A model generated the notes under the pieces. The model was not told where the DNA came from and searched no databases. It was given only the letters and a program-made list of their open reading frames with translations. Positions 54,148 to 62,384 of a DNA stretch of 64,000 nucleotides are shown here, piece by piece. A program made the translations under genes and the position numbers. Position 1 is the stretch's first letter, and the number at the start of each line of letters is the position of its first letter. This stretch comes from Corynebacterium freneyi (GTDB lineage Bacteria > Actinomycetota > Actinomycetes > Mycobacteriales > Mycobacteriaceae): assembly GCF_030408835.1 (NCBI RefSeq), contig NZ_CP047357.1, forward strand, positions 496,001 to 560,000. Reading direction: 5' to 3'.

Positions 54148-54905
54148 CGGTTTTCCAATCTGGCTTCGGGAATCGGTGAGGCGGCGGGTGCGAACGAGTG
54201 GGACGCGGCGTCGATGGTTCCGAGGTCCCGGATCTGGTGGCGGCGATCCGGCGGGCTCGCGTGCCAGTTGGAGGCGCGCACCGTGAAGGCGCCGGGGCCC
54301 CGGATCTCCAGGGCCCGGATGTAGCGGCGGGCGTGGTCCGCTCGAGCTTCGGCGATGTCCAGCGGGCGGCGGGTGCTGAGTCCCGTCACCGGGGCATCGA
54401 CGAACAGGAGGTTGGGTGCCCCCACGACCTCGATGGCCCTGTGGAGCCGGGGCTCGGCGTCGAGGATTCGGCCCGAGCCCGGATCGATGTCGAGGACGGT
54501 GTCGCCGCCGGTGGCCCGGATGAGTACGTCGGCGCGCACGACGTCGTCCCCGGCGGGCGTGACGACGGCGACCCGCCACTGTCCGGTGTCGTGGTCGAAG
54601 GCGGCGGATCGCGCTTCGGTCCGCAACCGGACGTCGGCTCCGGCGGCGTCCAGGGCTTCCCGCAGATGGGCGCGGAAGCCGGCGGCGGTGCCGTCGACGG
54701 CCTTGCGGTCGAGGTACGGCGTGCGGAAACGCAGCCGCTTCGACGGCGCCGGGCCGCCCGGACGTGCGGCGGCGCCGCCGATCTCGTCGGTAGCCTCGAC
54801 GAGCGTTACGTCGAATCCGGAGAAAGCGCAGTCCGCCGCTGCCGCGCATCCGGCCGGGCCCGCTCCGATGACGGCGACCGTGGGCCGTCGATAGGGTTTG
54901 TGCAT
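54144..54905 (-). CDS. Short FAD-binding oxidoreductase (incomplete flavin monooxygenase-like)
   Basis: 253 aa. The FAD motif VAVIGAGPAGCAAAADCAF with VEATDEIGGAA is intact, and a second ATGG-type motif (RATGGDTVL) follows. The protein ends soon after, whereas flavin-containing monooxygenases are 450-550 aa and also have an NADPH fold, which is missing here. No frameshifted remainder is visible downstream, because the MpaB-like gene begins within its stop codon. It may be a specialised partner reductase or a degraded monooxygenase. First gene of a two-gene operon. Confidence 0.7.
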   Translation of the reverse strand: MHKPYRRPTVAVIGAGPAGCAAAADCAFSGFDVTLVEATDEIGGAAARPGGPAPSKRLRFRTPYLDRKAVDGTAAGFRAHLREALDAAGADVRLRTEARSAAFDHDTGQWRVAVVTPAGDDVVRADVLIRATGGDTVLDIDPGSGRILDAEPRLHRAIEVVGAPNLLFVDAPVTGLSTRRPLDIAEARADHARRYIRALEIRGPGAFTVRASNWHASPPDRRHQIRDLGTIDAASHSFAPAASPIPEARLENR

Positions 54906-55232
54906 TCCGCTGCCTCCCTGGAAGTGATCTGCGTCATATTTGCGGTCAGTTTAGGCGCGGGCGATTGTTTTGGCCAGAGTTTTCATGCACATCGTTGGGG
55001 GCGTTTTTTGTTTCGAATGCACAATCACGCCCCTGTCATGCCGAAATGTCGAATCATGGTCGTGTTTGCGGGGAGAATCCTGGCGGCGGCCGAAGCGATC
55101 ATGCATGATTGGATTTGCTCGGGCCGGGGTCGTCCACGTGGGCCGGTGGAGTCCGAGCCAGTCGGACGAGTCGCATCGAGTCCGCGCGCACCCCGCCCGA
55201 AATTCGACGGAGCACCCGTGAAAGGGGTAAAA
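54906..55232. promoter_or_regulatory. Divergent control region with GlxR/CRP-like site and palindrome
   Basis: 327 nt between the FAD protein and the PaaG-like gene. On the minus strand a -10 TAAACT (54948-54953) serves the FAD gene, with AGTGATCTGCGTCATA (54923-54938) at about +3 to +18 (10 of 12 arm bases match the ligase-operon site). Also present: GGGGCGT...ACGCCCC arms around a 24-nt loop (near 55000-55040) and a perfect palindrome ATCATGCATGAT (55098-55109). No clear -10 is seen for the rightward gene. Confidence 0.6.
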
Positions 55233-56006
55233 GTGCAGGTCAACAATGAAAATCCGCCGGTGCTCGTGGAGCACGGCGATGGCATCACGCGAATCACGCT
55301 GAATCGACCGGAGCGGTTGAACGCCGTGGATCTGGGGCTGCTCGACGCGCTCGCCGGGGCGCTGGCCGACGCCGCCGAGGAGGGAAGCCGCGTGGCGGTC
55401 ATCGGGGGCGCCGGCCCCGCGCTGTGCGTGGGAGCCGATCTCGCCGCCGGCGCATCGGGCAAGCAGGACCCGGCGGCCGTGATGGAAGCCGCCGCGCGGG
55501 TGATCGGGGCGATTCTCGAGGCACCCATGCCGGTGGTGTGCGCGGCGACGGGCCCGTCCGCGGGCTTCGGGGCGTCGCTGGCCCTCGCATCCGACATCAC
55601 CGTGATGGCCGACGACGCCACGTTGATCTTCCCGTTCGCGCATCTCGGTCTCGTCCCCGACGGCGGCGTCAGCCACCTGCTGCCGGCTCTGGTGGGCCGT
55701 CAGGTCGCGTCGCGGATGCTCATGCTCGGCGAGACCGTCGACGCCGCCCAGGCGGCCAGGCTCGGCATCGTCGCCGAGTCCGTCCCGACCGGCGAGCTCG
55801 GCGCCAGGATCGACGCGATCGCATCGACCCTCGCCGCCGCCCCGGCCCGCGGCATGACCGAAATGAAGAAGACCCTCGTCGCGGGGGTTCGCGACGAGGT
55901 GTCGGATGCGCTGAAGCGGGAGGGCGCCGCCCAGACCGAGCTGCTGGCGTCCCCGGAATTCCGCCGCGCCGCGGCCGCCTTCGTCGCCCGCGCCAAGCGC
56001 GGCTGA
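55233..56006 (+). CDS. Enoyl-CoA hydratase/isomerase family protein, PaaG-like
   Basis: 257 aa from GTG at 55233, chosen because AAAGGGG lies 5 nt upstream; GTG at 55218 would add five residues. Crotonase fold: ITLNRPERLNAVD, ALCVGADLAAGA (oxyanion hole), GFGASLALASDITVMAD and HLGLVPDGGVSHLLPALVG. The two catalytic Glu of hydratases are absent (GASL and FPFAH in their places). The Asp in LVPDGG matches PaaG-type isomerases that shift or isomerise the double bond of enoyl-CoA. It stands alone, facing the TetR gene. Confidence 0.85.
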   Translation: MQVNNENPPVLVEHGDGITRITLNRPERLNAVDLGLLDALAGALADAAEEGSRVAVIGGAGPALCVGADLAAGASGKQDPAAVMEAAARVIGAILEAPMPVVCAATGPSAGFGASLALASDITVMADDATLIFPFAHLGLVPDGGVSHLLPALVGRQVASRMLMLGETVDAAQAARLGIVAESVPTGELGARIDAIASTLAAAPARGMTEMKKTLVAGVRDEVSDALKREGAAQTELLASPEFRRAAAAFVARAKRG

Positions 56007-56025
56007 GTCCGAGCGTGGCGCCGCG

Positions 56026-56628
56026 TCAGTCGAGGCGCTTGATCTGGCCGAGAACCAGGGAAAGCGCCTCGACGGCGCGCTCTTTTTGCTCCGTGGCATC
56101 GACGAGCACGGACGACAGACCCAGCCCCCGGGCGACGTCGAAAAGCATGGTGAGGAACCTGCGCGTGGGCTTGTCGGACAAGTCCGCCTTCAACGCTTCG
56201 GCGGTGAGCTCGAAAATCTCGCGATTGAGCCGGGACTCGGCGGGCAGAATGATCTTCGCCAGATTCGGGTCGCTCGCCGCGGCCGACCACACGTGCGTCG
56301 CCGCATGGAAGAGCTCGCCGGTGAAGAAGTCGATGACCAGCCGGATGACCTCCTCGACCGGCGCACCGTTTTCTCCGACGTCCAATGCGGCGATCGCCTC
56401 GCGGAACTGCTCGGTGCGCTCCTCCGAAATCTGGCCCAGCGCCTGCTCGATCAACGTCTCGCGGGTCTGGAAATGATGCTGGGCCGCGCCACGCGACACC
56501 CCGGCCTTCTCCGCGACCAGGCTCACCGTGGTCGCCGGCACGCCCCTCGTGGCGAGGGTGTGCACCGTCGCCTCGACGAGCTTGCGGTGCGTTTCCTTGC
56601 TTCGGTCCTGCTTCGGGGTGCGCGGCAT
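56026..56628 (-). CDS. TetR family transcriptional regulator
   Basis: 200 aa. HTH: RKLVEATVHTLATRGVPATT, VSLVAEKAGVSRGAAQHHFQ (recognition helix) and TRETLIEQAL. The ligand domain is all-helical. It is the last gene of the leftward operon starting at the AtuA-like gene, 24 nt after the hydratase stop, and so probably reports on the acyl-CoA intermediates of that pathway and represses it. No operator is proven; ATCATGCATGAT at 55098 is one candidate. Confidence 0.9.
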   Translation of the reverse strand: MPRTPKQDRSKETHRKLVEATVHTLATRGVPATTVSLVAEKAGVSRGAAQHHFQTRETLIEQALGQISEERTEQFREAIAALDVGENGAPVEEVIRLVIDFFTGELFHAATHVWSAAASDPNLAKIILPAESRLNREIFELTAEALKADLSDKPTRRFLTMLFDVARGLGLSSVLVDATEQKERAVEALSLVLGQIKRLD

Positions 56629-56652
56629 GAAATCGTGGTTACCTTTCCGGGA

Positions 56653-57435
56653 TCAGTCGTCGTCCGGTGAGCGGGGCGAGTCCGTCGGCTCCGCCCATGC
56701 GGGGCGGCGTCGAGACAGGAAGGCGGCCATGCCCTCCTTCGCCTCGGAACTGGCGAACAGCCTCGACGACGTCGCGGCCAATTCCGATCCCCGCTGATCG
56801 AATGCCTCCAGTATCGCATGATTGAGCAGGGCCTTCGTTTCCGCCAACCCCTGCGGCGAACAGGCCAGCAGATCGGCCGCATACGCGGCGGCCGCGGCGG
56901 CGGGATCGTCGGCGACCTCCGTCACCAGGCCGATCCGGGCGGCCTCCGCAGCGTCGAAGACGTCACCGGACAGCAGGTGCCGGGCCGCGGCCCGCGAACC
57001 CAGCCGCGGCAGCACGGTCAGCGCGATGAGCGCCGGCGCGACGCCGATGCGCGGCTCCGGGGCCCCGAACGTCGACGAGGGGGAGACGAACGCGACGTCG
57101 CAGGCCGACAGCAGGCCCATCCCGCCGGCGCGGACATGACCGTCGACCATCGCGATGACCGGCTTCGGCGCGGCCACGATGGACCGCAGCAGGGCCAGGA
57201 AATTGCCCGCCGCGGCCTCGACGCCGCTGGCCTTCGCCGACCCCAGGTCGGCGCCGGAGCAGAACGTGGAACCGGCGTGATCGATGATCACGGACCTGAC
57301 GTGCGGGTCCGCCACGGCCGCCGCCAGGTGGTCGGAGACCTCCCCGATCATCTCGGCGGACAATGCGTTGCGCTTGGCGGGCTCGTCGAGCGTGATGAAC
57401 GCGACGCCCGCGTCGGTGCGGTAGTTGATGGGCAT
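56653..57435 (-). CDS. Enoyl-CoA hydratase, methylglutaconyl/isohexenylglutaconyl type (LiuC/AtuE-like)
   Basis: 260 aa from ATG at 57435 with AGGAGGAG upstream. Crotonase fold: ITLDEPAKRNALS, TFCSGADLGSA, RAGGMGLLSACDVAFVSP and APEPRIGVAPALIALTVL. As in methylglutaconyl-CoA hydratases, the first catalytic Glu is replaced (GGMGL) and the second is kept (PEPRIGV). In this context it should hydrate the carboxylated product of the biotin enzyme encoded upstream. Confidence 0.82.
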   Translation of the reverse strand: MPINYRTDAGVAFITLDEPAKRNALSAEMIGEVSDHLAAAVADPHVRSVIIDHAGSTFCSGADLGSAKASGVEAAAGNFLALLRSIVAAPKPVIAMVDGHVRAGGMGLLSACDVAFVSPSSTFGAPEPRIGVAPALIALTVLPRLGSRAAARHLLSGDVFDAAEAARIGLVTEVADDPAAAAAAYAADLLACSPQGLAETKALLNHAILEAFDQRGSELAATSSRLFASSEAKEGMAAFLSRRRPAWAEPTDSPRSPDDD

Positions 57436-57484
57436 GACTGCTCCTCCTTGGGGGTGCCCCGGAAATCGTCGGCGTCGGCGGTGA

Positions 57485-58660
57485 TCAGTAGCTCTTCGGC
57501 AGGCCCATGATGTTGGTGCCCACGTAGTTGAGGAGCATCTCGCGGCTGATCGGCGCGATGCGCGGCAGACGCGAGGCACCGAACATGCGGGCGAGCCCGT
57601 ACTCGGTGGACAACCCGTTGCCGCCGAGGGTCTGCACCGCCTGGTCCAGCGACTTGGCGGAGATTTCGCCGGCCGCGTACTTGGCCATGTTCGCCGCGTC
57701 CGCCGCCTCGCGGTGCAGGCCGGCGTCGTAAAGCGCCGCGGCCTTCTGCCACATCAGGCGCGTCAACTCCAGCTCCACGTGGCACTGCGCCAGCGGGTGG
57801 GAGATGCCCTGGTGCGCGCCGATGGGGGTGCCCCACACGTTGCGCTCGCGGGCGTAGGACACCGCCCGGTCGAGGCAGAACCGGGCCTGGCCCGTCGCCA
57901 TCGCCGACGCCATGACCCGCTCCGGGTTGAGCCCCATGAACAGCTGCGGCAGACCGTTGTCGGCCGACCCGATCAGCGCGTCCGCCGGCAGCTCCACGTC
58001 GTCGAGGAACAGGGAGTACTGCCACTCGGCGAGCTTGACCTCCATCGGAATGCGGTTGGCGGTGAATCCCGGCGCGTCGGTGGGCACCATGAACAGCGCC
58101 GGCTTGCCGCGGTTGCCCTCCTCGTCGACGACGGTGGCCACGTACAGTACCGCGTCCGCCTGGTCGACGCCGGAGATGAACGTCTTGTTGCCGTTGAGCA
58201 CCCACTTGTCGCCGACCTTGCGGGCGGTGCTGCCGAGGTTGTGGCTGTTGGTGCCGGCGTCGGCCTCGGTGATGCCGAAGGCGGCGATGAACTCGCCGGA
58301 GGCGATGCCGGGCAACCAGCGGGACTTCTGCTCGTCGGTGCCGAAGGCGGTGATGATGGAGCCGACGATGGCCGGCGAGACGACGAGCATCAGCAGGCCG
58401 GTGCCGCAGGCGGCGAGCTCCTCTTCGACGATGGCCAGTTCGGCCAGGCCGGCGCCGCCGCCGCCGTACTCCTCGGGCAGGTTGACGCCGACGAAGCCGA
58501 GTTCGCCGGCCTCGCGCCAGAGTTCGGTCGGGTACTCGCCGGTGTCGGCCTTGTCGATCATGTAGTCCAGCCCGTACTTGTTGCCCAGGGCTCGGACGGC
58601 TTCGCGCAGGGCGGCGCGTTCGTCGGTGTCGGTCAGGGGGAGGTGGGCTTCGCGTGCCAT
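57485..58660 (-). CDS. Acyl-CoA dehydrogenase (branched-chain or citronellyl-CoA type)
   Basis: 391 aa. FAD-dependent: AAFGITEADAGTNSHNLGST, WVLNGNKTFISG, and LGGNGLSTEYGLARMFGASR near the end, followed by IAPISREMLLNYVG. This C-terminus is like the dehydrogenases in Atu and Liu-type clusters (AtuD, citronellyl-CoA; LiuA, isovaleryl-CoA). It would introduce the double bond needed for carboxylation. The gene is 49 nt upstream of the hydratase and 90 nt downstream of the carboxylase alpha gene. Confidence 0.88.
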   Translation of the reverse strand: MAREAHLPLTDTDERAALREAVRALGNKYGLDYMIDKADTGEYPTELWREAGELGFVGVNLPEEYGGGGAGLAELAIVEEELAACGTGLLMLVVSPAIVGSIITAFGTDEQKSRWLPGIASGEFIAAFGITEADAGTNSHNLGSTARKVGDKWVLNGNKTFISGVDQADAVLYVATVVDEEGNRGKPALFMVPTDAPGFTANRIPMEVKLAEWQYSLFLDDVELPADALIGSADNGLPQLFMGLNPERVMASAMATGQARFCLDRAVSYARERNVWGTPIGAHQGISHPLAQCHVELELTRLMWQKAAALYDAGLHREAADAANMAKYAAGEISAKSLDQAVQTLGGNGLSTEYGLARMFGASRLPRIAPISREMLLNYVGTNIMGLPKSY

Positions 58661-58750
58661 GTCGTGTCTCCTTGCGGGTGCGGTGGTGGGGGGTGGGGTT
58701 GAGGTCGTCGGAAGGGGAGCGGGGGAGGAGAAGGGGATGGGAGCGCCGGG

Positions 58751-60775
58751 CTATTCCGCGGGCTTGACGACGGCCAGCACTCGGCCCGCATCCACTTGGT
58801 CGCCCACGGCGACTGGGAGTTCGTCGACGATTCCGTCGGTGCCGGCTCGAATGGCGTGTTCCATCTTCATGGCCTCCATGGACAGCAGAATCTGTCCGGC
58901 CTCGACTTCGTCGCCGGCCGCGACGTGGACGGCGATGATCGAGCCGGGCATCGGCGCCAGCAGCGAGCCTTCGGCCGCCGCGAGCGACGGGTTGACGTAA
59001 CGGGGCAGTTTCACCGCGTTGACCGGGCCGAATCCGGAGTCGACGCCGACGGCGCCGTCGGGGTAGGTGCGGACGGTGAACGGGATGACGACGCGGTCGC
59101 GTTCGACCCGCACGACCGTCGCGTCGCCGCGTCGCTCGATGCCGACGACCTCGGCGCCGTCGGCGTCGCCGGTGCCGCGGGGGTTGCCGCGGCGGGTGCG
59201 GATGATTTCGGTGGTGACTTCTTCGTCGCCGACCTGGAACCGGTGCTCGGTCGACGCCCGGCCGACGTTGCGGAAACCGGCGGGCACCGGCGGCGTCGGC
59301 AGGTCCGACAGGGTTTCCTCTTCCGCCGCGGCGGCCGCCGCGAACAGGGAGAGGGCGGTGGTGGCCGGGTCGGCCAGGGGCGCCGACAGCTCGGCCAGGC
59401 GCTCGTCGGACAGGTACGAGGTGTCGAAGGTGCCGGCGCGGAATTCGCCGTCGTCGAGAATGCGGACGAGCAGGTCGCGGTTGGTGCCGAGCCCGTGGAT
59501 CCGCGCCCGTCGCAATGCCGCGGACAGTCGGGAGACGGCCTCGGCGCGGGTGGGGGCCCAGGTGATGACCTTGGCCAGCATCGCGTCGTAGTTCGTGCCG
59601 ACGGTCGCCGGGCGGCCCGGGGCCGGTTCGAAACCGGAATCGAGGCGCAGTCCCGCGCGGTCCGGGCCGGAGAAGGAGGAGACGACGTCGTCGAAGTCCA
59701 GGCGCGTCAGGTCGCCCGACATCGGCCGCCAATCGTTGGCCGGATCCTCGGCGTACAGGCGGGCCTCCACGGACCAGCCCTGCGCCGCCGGCGGCTCGGG
59801 CGACGGCAGCGGCAGGCCGGCGGCGACGTCGAACTGCAGGGACACCAGGTCCAGGCCGGTGGTGGCCTCGGTGACCGGGTGCTCCACCTGCAGGCGGGTG
59901 TTCATCTCCAGGAAGAAGAACTCGCCCTTGTGGTCGGCGAGGAACTCGACCGTGCCCGCGCCGGTGTAGTCGGTGGCGCGGGCGGCGTTGCGGGCGGCCT
60001 CGAACAGGCGGTCGCGCATCCCGTCGATGGCTTCGACCAGCGGCGAGGGCGCTTCCTCGATGACCTTCTGGTGGCGACGCTGGATCGAGCATTCTCGCTC
60101 GCCGACGGTCCAGATCGTGCCGTGGGAGTCGGCCATCAGCTGGACCTCGATATGCCGGCCGGACTCGATGAACCGCTCGATGAAGATGGTGTCGTCGCCG
60201 AACGCGGACTTCGCCTCCGCGGCGGCCGCGGCATGCTCCTTGTGCAACGAGTCCATGTCGCGGACGATGCGCATTCCGCGACCACCGCCGCCGGCGGCGG
60301 CCTTGACCAGGACCGGCAGCATGTCCTCGGTGATCTCGTCGACCCCCAGGTTGCCCAGGACCGGGACCCCGGCGTCGGCCATCATGGCCTTGGCCTCGAT
60401 CTTCGATCCCATCGCGGTGATCGCCTCGGGGGAGGGGCCGATCCAGACCAGCCCGGCGTCGGCCACGGCGCGCGCGAAACCGGCGTTTTCGGACAGGAAC
60501 CCGTAACCCGGGTGGATCGAGCGGGCGCCAGTGCGGCGGGCGGCGTCGAGGATGAGATCGACGTCGAGGTAGGTCTCGGCGGGAGTGTTGCCGGGCAGCC
60601 GCACGGCCGCATCCGCCTCTGCGACGAAGGGCGCGTCGGCGTCGGCGTCGGAGTACACGGCCACGGCCTGGAGGCCGCGCAGGTGGGCGGCGGCGATGAT
60701 GCGCCGGGCGATCTCGCCGCGGTTGGCGACCAGCACCGGGCTGATCGGGGTGATGGTGATGTCGTTGTCGTTCAT
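58751..60775 (-). CDS. Acyl-CoA carboxylase alpha subunit (biotin carboxylase + BCCP)
   Basis: 674 aa. The biotin carboxylase domain (about 12-460) has VLVANRGEIARRII, KAAAGGGGRGMRIV (ATP loop), ERECSIQRRHQKVIEEAPSP and EMNTRLQVEHPVTE. A middle region (about 480-590) links to the biotinyl domain with EAMKMEH (Lys637 carries biotin). The length and layout match methylcrotonyl- and geranyl-CoA carboxylase alpha subunits (MccA/LiuD, AtuF), which have an inserted BT-type domain. It works with the beta subunit encoded 13 nt upstream. Confidence 0.9.
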   Translation of the reverse strand: MNDNDITITPISPVLVANRGEIARRIIAAAHLRGLQAVAVYSDADADAPFVAEADAAVRLPGNTPAETYLDVDLILDAARRTGARSIHPGYGFLSENAGFARAVADAGLVWIGPSPEAITAMGSKIEAKAMMADAGVPVLGNLGVDEITEDMLPVLVKAAAGGGGRGMRIVRDMDSLHKEHAAAAAEAKSAFGDDTIFIERFIESGRHIEVQLMADSHGTIWTVGERECSIQRRHQKVIEEAPSPLVEAIDGMRDRLFEAARNAARATDYTGAGTVEFLADHKGEFFFLEMNTRLQVEHPVTEATTGLDLVSLQFDVAAGLPLPSPEPPAAQGWSVEARLYAEDPANDWRPMSGDLTRLDFDDVVSSFSGPDRAGLRLDSGFEPAPGRPATVGTNYDAMLAKVITWAPTRAEAVSRLSAALRRARIHGLGTNRDLLVRILDDGEFRAGTFDTSYLSDERLAELSAPLADPATTALSLFAAAAAAEEETLSDLPTPPVPAGFRNVGRASTEHRFQVGDEEVTTEIIRTRRGNPRGTGDADGAEVVGIERRGDATVVRVERDRVVIPFTVRTYPDGAVGVDSGFGPVNAVKLPRYVNPSLAAAEGSLLAPMPGSIIAVHVAAGDEVEAGQILLSMEAMKMEHAIRAGTDGIVDELPVAVGDQVDAGRVLAVVKPAE

Positions 60776-60788
60776 CGTCGTCTCCTGG

Positions 60789-62384
60789 TCACATCCGGAA
60801 AACGCCGAAGCCGTCGGCGCCTTCGATGGGTCCGGAATGAATGGCGGAAAGGGCCAGGCCCAGCACCGTTCGGGTGTCTCGCGGGTCGATGACGCCGTCG
60901 TCGTAAAGCATTCCGGAAAGGAACTCGGGCAGGGACTCGGCCTCGATCTGCTCGCGGATCCGGTCGAACATCGCCTGCTCCGCCTCCGGGCTCATGTCCT
61001 TGCCGCGGGCCTTGGCGGATGCGGCGGCGACGGAGCTGACGACGGAGGCCAGCTGCTCGGCGCCCATGACCGCCGACCGGGCCGACGGCCACGAGAACAG
61101 GAACCGCGGATCGAAGGCGCGGCCGCACATGCCGTAGTGGCCGGCGCCGTAACTGGCGGCGGTGATCAGCGAAATGTGCGGCACCTTCGAGTTGGACACC
61201 GCGTTGATCATCATCGAGCCGTGCTTGATGATGCCGTTCTGCTCGTACTCCTTGCCGACCATGTAGCCGGTGGTGTTGTGCATGAACAGCAACGGGGTGT
61301 CGGAGGAATTCGCCAGCTGGATGAACTGGGTGGCCTTCTGGGCCTCGGCGCTGAACAGAACGCCGCGGGCGTTGGCGAGGATGCCGACGGGGTAGCCGTG
61401 GATCTCCGCCCAACCGGTGACCAGGCTCGAACCGTACAGCGGCTTGAACTCGTCGAACTCGGAACCGTCGACGATGCGGTGGATGATCTCGAGGGGGTCG
61501 AAGGGGTTCTTCAGGTCCTCCGGGACGATGCCCACCAGCTCCTCCGGGTCGAGCAGCGGGGCCGCGCCGGAGCCGCGGGGGGCCGGGCCCGCCTTGGTCC
61601 AGTTGAGGCGGCGGACGATCGAGCGGGCGATGCGCGCCGCGTCGTGCTCGTCGACGGCGAGGTGGTCGGCCAGGCCGGAGGTGCGGGCGTGCATGTCCGC
61701 GCCGCCGAGGGACTCGTCGTCGGTGATCTCGCCGGTGGCGGCCTTGACCAGGGGCGGGCCGGCCAGGAAGACCTTGGAGCGCTCCTCGATCATGACGATG
61801 TGGTCCGACATGCCCGGGACGTACGCGCCGCCGGCGGTGGAGTTGCCGTACACGACGGCGATGGTCGGGATGCCCTCGGCCGACAGCTGCGTCAGGTTCC
61901 GGAACATCGCGCCGCCGGGGACGAAGACCTCCTTCTGGGTGGGCAGGTCGGCGCCGCCGGATTCGACCAGGTTGATCAGCGGCAGACGGTTTTCGCGGGC
62001 GATGTCCTGCAGGCGCAGCATCTTGCGCAGCGTCCACGGGTTGGAGGTGCCGCCCTTGACGGTGGAGTCGTTGGCGATGAAGAGGCATTCGACGCCTTCG
62101 ACGACGCCGATGCCGCCGACGAGCGACGCGCCCACGGTGAACTGGGAGCCCCAGGCGGCCAGGGGGCACAGCTCGAGGAAGGGCGAACCTTGGTCGAGGA
62201 TGGTTTCGATGCGTTCGCGGGGGGTCATTTTTCCGCGCTTGCGCAGGCGGGCGACGCTGGCTTCGCCGCCGCCGGCGACGGCTTCGTCGATGTGGGAGTT
62301 GATCCGGTCGAGCTTTTCGAGCATCGCGCGTTCGGCCGCGGCGTACTCTGCGGACGAAGGGTCGACGGTGGTCGGGGCGGTCAT
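60789..62384 (-). CDS. Acyl-CoA carboxylase beta subunit (methylcrotonyl/geranyl-CoA type)
   Basis: 531 aa from ATG at 62384, overlapping the AtuA-like stop by 4 nt (ATGA). Carboxyltransferase fold: GKMTPRERIETILDQGSPFLEL, GGTSNPWTLRKMLRLQDIA, LVESGGADLPTQKEVF, NSTAGGAYVPGMSDHIVMI and GPPLVKAATGEITDDESLGG. The last three match the LiuB/AtuC branch rather than propionyl-CoA carboxylase. Whether the substrate is 3-methylcrotonyl-CoA or geranyl-CoA depends on pocket residues that need a structure-based alignment. Confidence 0.88.
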   Translation of the reverse strand: MTAPTTVDPSSAEYAAAERAMLEKLDRINSHIDEAVAGGGEASVARLRKRGKMTPRERIETILDQGSPFLELCPLAAWGSQFTVGASLVGGIGVVEGVECLFIANDSTVKGGTSNPWTLRKMLRLQDIARENRLPLINLVESGGADLPTQKEVFVPGGAMFRNLTQLSAEGIPTIAVVYGNSTAGGAYVPGMSDHIVMIEERSKVFLAGPPLVKAATGEITDDESLGGADMHARTSGLADHLAVDEHDAARIARSIVRRLNWTKAGPAPRGSGAAPLLDPEELVGIVPEDLKNPFDPLEIIHRIVDGSEFDEFKPLYGSSLVTGWAEIHGYPVGILANARGVLFSAEAQKATQFIQLANSSDTPLLFMHNTTGYMVGKEYEQNGIIKHGSMMINAVSNSKVPHISLITAASYGAGHYGMCGRAFDPRFLFSWPSARSAVMGAEQLASVVSSVAAASAKARGKDMSPEAEQAMFDRIREQIEAESLPEFLSGMLYDDGVIDPRDTRTVLGLALSAIHSGPIEGADGFGVFRM

